7,259 nucleotides of DNA, taken from positions 1 to 7,259 of the forward strand of contig JAZUPA010000159.1 in the NCBI GenBank assembly GCA_045604945.1. The letters are read 5' to 3'. A program made the translations under genes and the position numbers. The notes under the pieces were generated by a model that was not told where the DNA came from, ran no database searches, and saw only the letters and a program-made list of their open reading frames with translations. The stretch comes from JAISGQ01 sp045604945 (lineage in GTDB: Bacteria; Bacillota; Clostridia; Oscillospirales; Acutalibacteraceae). The first letter of the stretch is position 1. The number at the start of each line of letters is the position of its first letter. Positions 1-5,797 of the stretch are shown piece by piece.

Positions 1-581
1 TCGGAACAGGCGATAACCCCTGACAAGGGGGATTGATACCTCAGGGATGAGGCTTTTGTTTTTAAGGTTTTCAAACACCTCATCCGAGTTTTGCTTTGCA
101 AAACCCACCTTCCCCTCAAGGGGAAGGCTGTTTCAGGGGTGTTTTTAAACGGGATGCCGAAGGCGTCATCCCCTACGACAATCAATGCCTGGCTTCGATT
201 ATAAATCGGAACAGGCGATAGCCCCCCGGCAAGGGGGATTCCAAAGGGGGAATGACAACAGGTCAGTGTGAGGCAGTGGGTAATCCATGCCGTAAGGAAC
301 GGCAAGAGGGAATTCAATAGCAAAGGGATGAGGCTTTTGTTTTAAAGTTTTCAAACACCTCATCCGAGTTTTGCTTCGCAAAACCCACCTTCCCCTCAAG
401 GGGAAGGCTGTTTCAGGGGTGTTTTTAAACGGGATGCCGAGGGCGTCATCCCCTACGACAATTAATATTTGGCTTTGATTAGAAATCGGAACAGGCGACA
501 ACCCCTGACAAGGGGGATTCCAAAGGGGGAATGACAGCAGGTCAGTGTGAGGCAGTGGGTAATCCATGCCGTAAGAAGCGG
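1..581. repeat. Left mosaic repeat array (alternating units A and B)
   Basis: This is a gene-free stretch made of two alternating repeat units. Unit A starts TCGGAACAGGCGA and occurs at 1-34 (cut short, lacking about 75 bp of its right part), 206-300 and 486-575. Unit B occurs at 44-205 and 324-485 and contains several hairpins: GGATGAGG pairing with CCTCATCC (45-52/78-85), GTTTTGC with GCAAAAC (88-94/98-104), and CCTTCCCC with GGGGAAGG around a TCAA loop (108-115/120-127). The period is about 280 bp. Partial copies of B and A recur in the right flank. Apparent reading frames here simply translate the repeats. The layout resembles bacterial interspersed mosaic palindromic repeats. I know no function for it and did not recognise a named family. 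Confidence 0.85.
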
Positions 582-801
582 TAATTACGGACGTATTGGT
601 ACACACGGCATGGATGGCGACCCATTTGGTCGTTGAATGGGGTGGTTCTAAGGAGGGGAAAGAATCGAAACTTTTCCCTCCTTAGTAATTTCTTTGGGCG
701 ATACCGCAGATATCGCAACGTTTCCTTTGTTAGCAAAGAAATGAACAATAACATTCATATAGTGAATGTTATTCATTCAACAAAAGCAAAGGCAGACAAC
801 C
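561..801. repeat. Unit C, left copy: multi-hairpin repeat element
   Basis: This copy matches 6734-6960 in the same orientation, and 735-801 is identical to 6894-6960. Seen in order are: an 11-bp inverted repeat ATCCATGCCGT/ACGGCATGGAT (562-572/605-615); a CGACC/GGTCG hairpin (618-632); a 15-bp stem with one G-T wobble and the loop AATCGAAA (648-662/671-685); a CTTTG/CAAAG hairpin with loop TTAG ending near 741; and a perfect 11-bp stem with a 5-nt loop (747-773). The third stem differs in sequence from that of the right copy yet still pairs. The transcribed strand is unknown. It could be a structured RNA, a small non-autonomous mobile element, or a protein-binding repeat. Confidence 0.75.
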
Positions 802-849
802 ACGAGAATTGTCCCTGCGGTTTGTTGTAAGGCGGCAAGAGACAATTTT

Positions 850-876
850 AAAGGGGCTGCCAAAAACAGCCCCTTT
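850..876 (-). terminator. Intrinsic terminator of the small-protein/PstS-like operon
   Basis: A perfect 10-bp stem AAAGGGGCTG/CAGCCCCTTT surrounds a 7-nt loop. It begins 14 nt beyond the stop codon of the substrate-binding protein gene. On the minus strand the stem ends in CCCCTTTT followed by AAAATT, a modest U tract. On the plus strand it is followed by GTTTTA, so it may work in both directions. Confidence 0.75.
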
Positions 877-890
877 GTTTTACCTTTATT

Positions 891-1844
891 TCAATTGACC
901 CCTACATAGCCGCTTTCATTTATTATCCTCTGTCCTTCCTCAGACAGAATCCATTCTATAAGGGGCTGAATATTGGGATTTGAGTTGTCCGCCCTGTAGA
1001 CAGCGTAGAAATTGCTGACTATTGGATATGTTCCGTTTCTGATATTCTCCCTGTCGGGGTAAATCCCGTCAACGGAAATCATCTTGACATCGCCGTTGTC
1101 CACTATCCCCTCCACATACCAGCGGAAGGAATAGCCGATGGATGCACCGAGAAATGCAAAGGGGGATTTCTTAGTCTGCGCTCCGCCCATAAAGGAATTC
1201 ATGGCAGTCTGACTGCCGCTGCCCTCAGGTCGGGTCAAGGGATTTATCACGCGGTTTGCTCCGCCGACTTCCTTCCAGTTTGTGTACTCTCCCCTGTAGA
1301 TTCCGCGTATCTGCTCCGCGGTGAGGGATTCGACGGGATTTTCCGAGTTCACTATGAACACAAAAGCCTCGTAGCCGATGGGGACATACACAAGCTCTGC
1401 GCCCTTTTCTTCGGCATACTGACGCTGACCCTCTGAGGGTCCTGCGCAGAAGATTATATCAGCTTCGCCATCCACCACCGCCTTATAGGCGCCCACGGTG
1501 TTGCGGTACTGCATCGCACTGTCGGTAGCAAAGGCATCACCGTCAAATTCGCAGGAGCCTTCGGGATAGACTGCATCTGCTATTGCTGAATAGACAGGGA
1601 GCAGAGCGGTTGCCCCGTCCAGCACGGGCAGCTGTTCGGTTATCTTAAAGGAAGAATCAAGGTGAACTATCTCTGACCCTTCATCATGAGGGAGGTACAG
1701 CTCAACCTTTATCATCTTCGCCTGAGCGGCTGTGCCGAAGTTGCTCAGGCATTTCTTTGTTCCTATTATATATATCCCTGCATTGAAGCCTGCGAACATG
1801 GCAACAACAAGAAGCAGAGCGATTATCTGTTTATAAAGCTTCAT
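891..1844 (-). CDS. PstS-like phosphate/anion-binding protein, membrane anchored, orphan
   Basis: This 317-aa protein fits the PstS-like periplasmic-binding family (PBP-like domain), which normally captures phosphate outside the membrane for an ABC transporter. The family signs are DGATALLPV (76-84), an FCAGPSEGQ stretch (132-140), SLTAEQIRGIYRGEYTNWKE (173-192) and the anion-loop-like TRPEGSGSQT (204-213), followed by a C-terminal EWILSEEGQ (297-305). Residues 7-27 form a signal or anchor helix. Cys32 lies in TKKC, which is not a proper lipobox, so an uncleaved anchor is more likely than a lipoprotein. It is the last gene of its operon, 4 nt after the 46-aa gene, and is followed by a terminator. 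The SD is weak (GGTGA just upstream), which fits translational coupling. No pstC, pstA or pstB gene is present in the window, so the ligand and partner are uncertain. A sensory or accessory role next to small membrane proteins is inference. Confidence 0.9.
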   Translation of the reverse strand: MKLYKQIIALLLVVAMFAGFNAGIYIIGTKKCLSNFGTAAQAKMIKVELYLPHDEGSEIVHLDSSFKITEQLPVLDGATALLPVYSAIADAVYPEGSCEFDGDAFATDSAMQYRNTVGAYKAVVDGEADIIFCAGPSEGQRQYAEEKGAELVYVPIGYEAFVFIVNSENPVESLTAEQIRGIYRGEYTNWKEVGGANRVINPLTRPEGSGSQTAMNSFMGGAQTKKSPFAFLGASIGYSFRWYVEGIVDNGDVKMISVDGIYPDRENIRNGTYPIVSNFYAVYRADNSNPNIQPLIEWILSEEGQRIINESGYVGVN

Positions 1845-1848
1845 GCGG

Positions 1849-1989
1849 TCACCACAGCTCCTCTCCGATAAAGCGTATTATGGAGGCGTTTTCATAGGCG
1901 TGCGCCACATAAAGAACATGAGCTATTGTCAAAACGAGCATCACTGCCAGCACAACAGCGAATACTATTGCAAAAGTTTTATCCTTCAT
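1849..1989 (-). CDS. 46-aa single-span membrane protein
   Basis: This is a short gene encoding 46 residues. It starts MKDKTFAIVF and ends in RFIGEELW. One hydrophobic span covers about residues 6-29 with lysines before it, so the N terminus is probably cytosolic and the C-terminal tail outside. It is supported by a good SD (GAGG seven or eight bases before the ATG), by the same junction layout as two neighbouring genes (the previous stop lies inside the SD), and by ending only 4 nt before the PstS-like gene. It shows no clear similarity to the four two-span paralogues upstream. I do not recognise a family. The position suggests a partner of the binding protein or a short gene that couples its translation, which is inference. 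Confidence 0.75.
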   Translation of the reverse strand: MKDKTFAIVFAVVLAVMLVLTIAHVLYVAHAYENASIIRFIGEELW

Positions 1990-1998
1990 AATGCTACC

Positions 1999-2226
1999 TC
2001 ACATATTGGCAATGGCGCTGACGAAAATCACAACCAGCAATGTAATGACAGTCAGAGAAATCACGCAGGTTACCGAGCTGAGAATCAATGCTGTTCTTTT
2101 GTTTTTTCTCTCTTCCGTACCCTTTGGTGCGCGGCAGAATTTTATAAGACTGCGAACAAACCAGACGATGGATGATATGGGCAATCCCCAAATCAACAAA
2201 GGTATAAATAATATTAATAAATCCAT
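1999..2226 (-). CDS. 75-aa two-span membrane protein, FCRAPKG paralogue 4
   Basis: This is a small protein with two hydrophobic segments (about 3-27 and 46-70) joined by a basic loop. The loop, FCRAPKGTEERKNKR (30-44), matches those of the three upstream paralogues. Positive charge in the loop suggests that the loop is cytosolic and both ends are outside. It is the most divergent member after the 66-aa one: the first span differs, and it ends in AIANM instead of AVANK. The ATG is chosen because the SD GAGG sits at the proper distance, overlapping the stop of the preceding gene. Its own stop in turn overlaps the SD of the 46-aa gene. I do not recognise a named family. Small two-helix proteins can be toxins, transporter subunits or regulators, and nothing here decides between these. 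Confidence 0.85.
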   Translation of the reverse strand: MDLLILFIPLLIWGLPISSIVWFVRSLIKFCRAPKGTEERKNKRTALILSSVTCVISLTVITLLVVIFVSAIANM

Positions 2227-2235
2227 AATACTACC

Positions 2236-2457
2236 TCATTTATTGGCAACGGCGTATACAACCTGATCTATTAGCACTATAATAACAACCAGCGCAACCA
2301 CACATAGAATCGAATTGAGAATCAGTGAGAGCTTTTTGATTTTTCTCTCATCTGATCCTTTCGGTGCCCGGCAGAAGTCCACAAGGGTGACTAAAAACAC
2401 AGCAATGATTGTTACCGGAGGCATTCCGCAAATCAGCAAAGGTATAATATATTCCAT
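2236..2457 (-). CDS. 73-aa two-span membrane protein, FCRAPKG paralogue 3
   Basis: This is a near-duplicate of the preceding gene at 2467-2688: 63 of 73 residues are identical by my count. The second span and C terminus (VVIIVLIDQVVYAVANK) are unchanged. The first span covers about 3-26, the cytosolic loop is DFCRAPKGSDERKIKK (27-42), and the second span covers about 45-68. Differences concentrate in the first span and just after the loop. An acidic Asp lies within the second span (LIDQVV), a polar residue that could matter for oligomerisation or ion passage, which is inference. The 231-bp period (222-bp gene plus a 9-nt junction) shows that the duplication included the ribosome binding site. 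No family recognised. Confidence 0.88.
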   Translation of the reverse strand: MEYIIPLLICGMPPVTIIAVFLVTLVDFCRAPKGSDERKIKKLSLILNSILCVVALVVIIVLIDQVVYAVANK

Positions 2458-2466
2458 AATGCTACC

Positions 2467-2688
2467 TCACTTATTGGCAACGGCGTATACAACCTGATCT
2501 ATTAGCACTATAATAACAACCAGCGAAACCACACCGAAAATCGAATTGAGAATCAGTGAGCGCTTTTTGATTTTTCTCTCATCTGACCCTTTCGGTGTGC
2601 GGCAGAAGTCTATAAGGGTGAACACAAACACAGCAATGCCTGTTACCGGAGGCAATCCGCAAATCAGCAAAGGTATAATATATTCCAT
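2467..2688 (-). CDS. 73-aa two-span membrane protein, FCRAPKG paralogue 2
   Basis: This is the sister copy of the 2236-2457 gene and has the same length. Two hydrophobic spans (about 3-26 and 45-68) flank the basic loop DFCRTPKGSDERKIKK (27-42). It carries Thr instead of Ala in the loop, and Gly replacements at residues 17 and 52 within or near the spans. It is preceded by an SD of the AAGGAAG type, 13 nt after the 66-aa gene, so this junction differs from the three repeated ones downstream. The N terminus contains a P-P-V-T turn in the first span that is shared with its sister only. Function unknown. The topology (both ends outside) is predicted from the charged loop. Confidence 0.88.
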   Translation of the reverse strand: MEYIIPLLICGLPPVTGIAVFVFTLIDFCRTPKGSDERKIKKRSLILNSIFGVVSLVVIIVLIDQVVYAVANK

Positions 2689-2701
2689 GCTTCTCTTCCT
2701 T

Positions 2702-2902
2702 TCACATAAAGTTTATTGCGTTTTCCGCAGCAGCGGCAAAAAACAGCGTCAGTGCAATGACTGCCATGATGCATATTGCAAGGATAACAGAGGCATAAAT
2801 GAGGGATTTCTTCTCTTCTTCTCTTTTCTCAGTATCCTTCGGAGCTTTCAGAAAGTCCGCAAGACAGATAATAAAATGGATAGCTGCCATAAGAGTAAAC
2901 AA
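2702..2902 (-). CDS. 66-aa two-span membrane protein, paralogue 1 (TTG start)
   Basis: This is the first gene of the operon and the most divergent paralogue. The loop is DFLKAPKDTEKREEEKK (16-32), which keeps the A-P-K core but is more acidic, and the Cys of the other loops is Leu here. The second hydrophobic segment covers about 34-58. The first is short (about 3-15). The frame opens with TTG at 2902, preceded at nine bases by the strong SD GGAGG (within AGGGGAGGGG). The next in-frame ATG at 2890 lies about 20 bases from that SD, so TTG is preferred. With ATG the protein would have 62 residues and a very short first span. An out-of-frame ATG at 2907-2909 sits too close to the SD. No family recognised. 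Confidence 0.78.
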   Translation of the reverse strand: MFTLMAAIHFIICLADFLKAPKDTEKREEEKKSLIYASVILAICIMAVIALTLFFAAAAENAINFM

Positions 2903-2910
2903 AAAGCATC

Positions 2911-2920
2911 CCCTCCCCTT
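2911..2920 (-). promoter_or_regulatory. Strong ribosome binding site that fixes a TTG start
   Basis: On the minus strand the sequence AGGGGAGGGG lies about nine bases before the TTG at 2902. It pairs well with the 16S rRNA tail and is the only good SD for the first small gene. This is why the TTG is preferred over the ATG at 2890. Confidence 0.6.
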
Positions 2921-2932
2921 GATTTTGTTATT

Positions 2933-2961
2933 ATTCTACTGTATTTGTTTCATTATGTCAA
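2933..2961 (-). promoter_or_regulatory. Sigma-A-type promoter of the small-protein/PstS-like operon
   Basis: On the minus strand there is a perfect -35 TTGACA (2956-2961), a 17-bp spacer and a -10 TAGAAT (2933-2938, one mismatch to TATAAT). The predicted start is near 2926, giving a leader of about 24 nt that holds the strong SD. It lies just beyond the palindromic repeat that ends the upstream operon. Confidence 0.8.
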
Positions 2962-2980
2962 TCTTTGCTCAGTGGTGCAG

Positions 2981-3095
2981 AAAGGGAGCCCGCAAGGGGC
3001 TCCCCTACTATTATATCTCTCCCTCCGTCACAGCATAGCTGTGCCGTGCAGCTCATGCTTGCATGACCACTTTCCGTCGTCAGAGGGAGGCTTTT
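2981..3095. repeat. Intergenic palindromic repeat between the two operons
   Basis: Besides the hairpin at 2984-3004, the outer arms CTCCCTC (3019-3025) and GAGGGAG (3083-3089) enclose a further imperfect stem. On the minus strand this inner stem reads AGCATGAGCT against AGCTATGCT with one bulge. The composition and layout resemble palindromic repeats that are common between genes in Clostridia; this is from memory and not checked. It is distinct from units A-D of the flanks. Confidence 0.6.
2984..3004 (-). terminator. GC-rich hairpin, candidate terminator of the pseudo-sortase operon
   Basis: A perfect 8-bp stem GGGAGCCC/GGGCTCCC has a 5-nt loop. On the minus strand it is followed by CTTTCT, a weak U tract. 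It lies about 100 nt after the stop of the large gene and just before the next promoter. It belongs to a larger palindromic repeat, so termination may be incidental. Confidence 0.45.
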
Positions 3096-3106
3096 GTACT
3101 GTGTGT

Positions 3107-5794
3107 TTAACCGCCTACTATCTTTACGCCTGTGTAGAAATGCTCAAGTATCCACTTATAATCCTTGCCCTGCTTTGCATACTCGTTGGCGCCCTTCTGG
3201 CTCATGCCGACGCAGTGTCCGTAGCCGTAGCTTGTAAAGAGGAATGTGTCGGTATTTGAATTGTACTTTATCTCAAAGCACGGTGAGCGCAGGCAGGTAT
3301 AGCCAAGAATGGTAAGGTACAGTGTGGAGCCGCGGCAGGTATAGCTGTTTCCTATCTGTATCTTGGTTACATACAGGTCGTTGGAATCGCGGCTGAGCAC
3401 GGTAAACCACTTGTTCTTATCGGATATGCTGTTTAGGTTTATGCCCTTTTTGGACTTTATCCTGTTAGCTACCCAGGATGCCTTCACTTCCTTTGTTACC
3501 TTGTAGCCGCTGACGTTTTCGTCAACAGAGCAGTCAACCGATACAAGATGGGAAAGCTTTGTGCCGTTTACGCTGGCGTTTGCTGCGGTCTTGCCTGCTG
3601 ATATCGCGTAGTAGGGGGTGTATTTTACCTTGCCGCCTACCGTCATATACTGCCCCAGCACCTCGTTGACCGCATTCTTTACCTTTGCACTGGGCTTTGA
3701 TTTTGTCGGGAATGAGGGTGCCTTTGCTGCACCGCCGCTGTACTTATAATAGGTATAGGCTGCCACTGCCTGTGCCTTCAGCGCTTCGGTCTCGTAGCCG
3801 CTGCCCATCTCTGCCTCAACTATCATCGCAAGCACCGTTGCGGTGTCCTTTTCTATTACCTTGCCGTTTGAGGTTATTCTCATGGTGGCAGGATAGGAAG
3901 GCGATGTCTGGGACTTTGTGGTCGTGGTGGCTGCGGTGGTGGTTTCCTCGGGTACTTCGGTATCGCTGCCCGAAACATCGGAAGAAGGCTTTGTTGCGGT
4001 GGTTGCAGAGGTTGCGGTGGTGGTTTTTTCGGTCTCCTTCTTAGTGGTGGCTGCGGCAGTTGTTGTGGTTGTCTTTTTGGAAGTTGATACAGTGGTCGTG
4101 GTGGTTGTCGTGGTGGTTGTAGTAGTGGTGGTCTGACCCATATTTTCTTCCCTGTATTCCTCCGCATACTCAAACTCAGGCACTGCGGGCATCTGCTCGC
4201 CGCTCATGCCGTACCATATCTCAGGCATAAGGGCATAGGGATTTTCCACTATTCCGTTTCCTGCTTCCGATATGTCCTCATCCTCACGAAGCTGTCGGGC
4301 AACTACAACAAGCTTCGCCCCTTCAAAGCCGTCGTAATCGGTTATCAGGGTCAGGAGCTTATCTGTGGGGAACACCTCGCACTCTGTGTAGAATCTGCTG
4401 CGGATAAACAGCTCATACAGATGCTTTTCCACCGAGTAAAGCCCGGGGAAGCTTGTATTTGCATAGTTGAACTCATATATCGTATCGTTGCTGCATATGC
4501 AGACAGCGAATATTCTCCACTGGCTTTTTTCGTAGAGTGTATCCATCCTCAGAACGGGATTCCTTGCAAAAAAGGACAGATCAAGATATTTCTCAAGGTT
4601 TGCAAACACCGTTCCGTCCGCAGGGGATTTTCCGTGTATGACAAGGTTTATGTTGTCATTGCCCGGCTTTATATCATTCTCCACCGCAAAATAAAGGGAA
4701 CCTCTTTCATCTTCGTTTCCGTAAAAGTCCCTTGCGGCATAATATGTCGGCGCCTTTCCGCTCTGTGACTGCAGAACGGGCATATCTATCCCTGTTCCCG
4801 GCACAGTTATATAGCCCCGCACATCGGGATTGACGGTGTACAGCTTTGCAAACTGATCAAGGGCGCCTGTGGGGAGATAATCGGTATTTGCATCGTTTTC
4901 GTTGTACATCTCCACAACGTCACTGTAATACACCGACGGCACTGCCGCAGGCTCATAGAAGTTTGCGGCGATATACCATATCACGCCGATAAACAGCGCC
5001 AGCACTGCCACTGCTGCAAATCTCGCCTGAAAGCCGAAGCCCTTTTTCTTCTCTTTGACCTCAGGCTCGCTGTACTCTCTTACTATCCTTCGGTTGCTTT
5101 CCTGAACCGAGTCAAATTCGTCCTCTATCTCACGGGCAAAGCCGCGGCGGAATTCATTCCTCGTTTCCGTCATCGCCCGTATGCGCATGCTCTCTTCCTT
5201 TTCCATTCTGCGCTTTTCGATATCCCTCAGGCGGTCATCCACCGTGCGCCTGCGCTGCACCTGAGGCGCTTCGGGCTCTTCCTCTTCCAGAATGGTCTCG
5301 ATTTTCTTTCCCATTATGTATGTTCCCATGGCGGTGAGCATCCTGACCGCAGAGACCTCATCCCTCGGCAGCACAATTATCTTCTGCTCACCTGCCGACA
5401 GCAGAATCCCTTCAGGCTCGCCCTTTCTGCATGGGAACAGCACTGCATCGGAAAGACTTGGCAGCACCCTGCCGCGGATGGAATCAAACATATACCTCGA
5501 GCGGCTTCTGCTGTCATTTTCAAGGGTCATGCCAAGGCACTTTGCAAGGATGAACACTATATTCTCGCTCTCGCGGATAAGGTTGAGTCCCCCTGAGATT
5601 ATCACTGTGTCACTTTTTGAAAGGGCATTTTTCAGCAGTCGGGGAACATTCTGAGGGTCTACGGTCGAGTATTCCTCCCCCACTTCTGCGTCAAGACGCG
5701 AAAACTCACGCAATGCAGCTTCTGCCACATTGCGTGAAGAGGGGTTTTTATACCATATGTACGATATTTTCATCTTCCTCGCCTGCCCTTGCAT
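3107..5794 (-). CDS. MoCF-like / TM / pseudo-sortase B / Thr-stalk / SpoIID fusion protein
   Basis: This 895-aa protein reads as follows. Residues 8-165 form a degenerate MoCF/CinA-like domain (TVIISGGL at 63-70, IIVLP at 139-143). Residues 170-245 are charged and helical. Residues 258-278 span the membrane after KEKKKG. Residues 310-503 are sortase B-like (NPDVRGYITVPGTGIDMPVL at 322-341, DFYGNEDERGS at 356-366, VVVAR at 496-500). Residues 555-630 are a Thr-rich stalk with 14 consecutive Thr. Residues 638-893 are a SpoIID domain (EAEMG at 660-664, EALKAQAVAAYTYY at 670-683, GYGHCVGMSQKGA at 857-869). Glu662 matches the essential Glu of SpoIID lytic transglycosylases. In the sortase part, His, Cys and Arg appear replaced by Lys389, Asp486 and Lys494, so transpeptidase activity is unlikely. 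It probably binds or cuts peptidoglycan outside the membrane. The start is uncertain: ATG at 5773 (residue 8) is preceded by AGGCGAGG and may be the true one. Confidence 0.88.
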   Translation of the reverse strand: MQGQARKMKISYIWYKNPSSRNVAEAALREFSRLDAEVGEEYSTVDPQNVPRLLKNALSKSDTVIISGGLNLIRESENIVFILAKCLGMTLENDSRSRSRYMFDSIRGRVLPSLSDAVLFPCRKGEPEGILLSAGEQKIIVLPRDEVSAVRMLTAMGTYIMGKKIETILEEEEPEAPQVQRRRTVDDRLRDIEKRRMEKEESMRIRAMTETRNEFRRGFAREIEDEFDSVQESNRRIVREYSEPEVKEKKKGFGFQARFAAVAVLALFIGVIWYIAANFYEPAAVPSVYYSDVVEMYNENDANTDYLPTGALDQFAKLYTVNPDVRGYITVPGTGIDMPVLQSQSGKAPTYYAARDFYGNEDERGSLYFAVENDIKPGNDNINLVIHGKSPADGTVFANLEKYLDLSFFARNPVLRMDTLYEKSQWRIFAVCICSNDTIYEFNYANTSFPGLYSVEKHLYELFIRSRFYTECEVFPTDKLLTLITDYDGFEGAKLVVVARQLREDEDISEAGNGIVENPYALMPEIWYGMSGEQMPAVPEFEYAEEYREENMGQTTTTTTTTTTTTTTVSTSKKTTTTTAAATTKKETEKTTTATSATTATKPSSDVSGSDTEVPEETTTAATTTTKSQTSPSYPATMRITSNGKVIEKDTATVLAMIVEAEMGSGYETEALKAQAVAAYTYYKYSGGAAKAPSFPTKSKPSAKVKNAVNEVLGQYMTVGGKVKYTPYYAISAGKTAANASVNGTKLSHLVSVDCSVDENVSGYKVTKEVKASWVANRIKSKKGINLNSISDKNKWFTVLSRDSNDLYVTKIQIGNSYTCRGSTLYLTILGYTCLRSPCFEIKYNSNTDTFLFTSYGYGHCVGMSQKGANEYAKQGKDYKWILEHFYTGVKIVGG
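4091..4132 (-). repeat. Simple ACN trinucleotide tract coding for 14 Thr
   Basis: Fourteen consecutive Thr codons (residues 555-568) open the stalk between the sortase-like and SpoIID domains. Slippage by whole codons would change stalk length without breaking the frame. Thr-rich linkers are common in exported proteins and are often glycosylated. Confidence 0.8.
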
Positions 5795-5797
5795 TTA

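Noticed and set aside
1..575. Possible CRISPR array
   Set aside because: The repeats are long (about 100-160 bp), alternate as two units and have no short unique spacers. No cas gene is present.
199..606. Minus-strand reading frame of 135 codons
   Set aside because: It translates units A and B and contains the same peptide block twice because the DNA repeats. No SD or known domain, and the DNA is palindromic repeat.
633..830. Plus-strand frame sharing a peptide (MNNNIHIVNV) with the frame at 6873-7154
   Set aside because: The shared peptide comes from the 67-bp identical part of unit C, which forms a hairpin. The rest of the two frames is unrelated, and no SD was seen.
891..1844. Naming the binding protein pstS
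   Set aside because: The family resemblance is clear, but there is no pst transporter gene, no lipobox, and the ligand is unknown.
2546..3259. Plus-strand frame of 237 codons
   Set aside because: It runs antisense through two small membrane genes, the promoter, the palindromic repeat and the end of the SpoIID gene, and shows no domain.
3918..4136. Plus-strand Val-rich frame
   Set aside because: It is the antisense shadow of the Thr-rich stalk codons.
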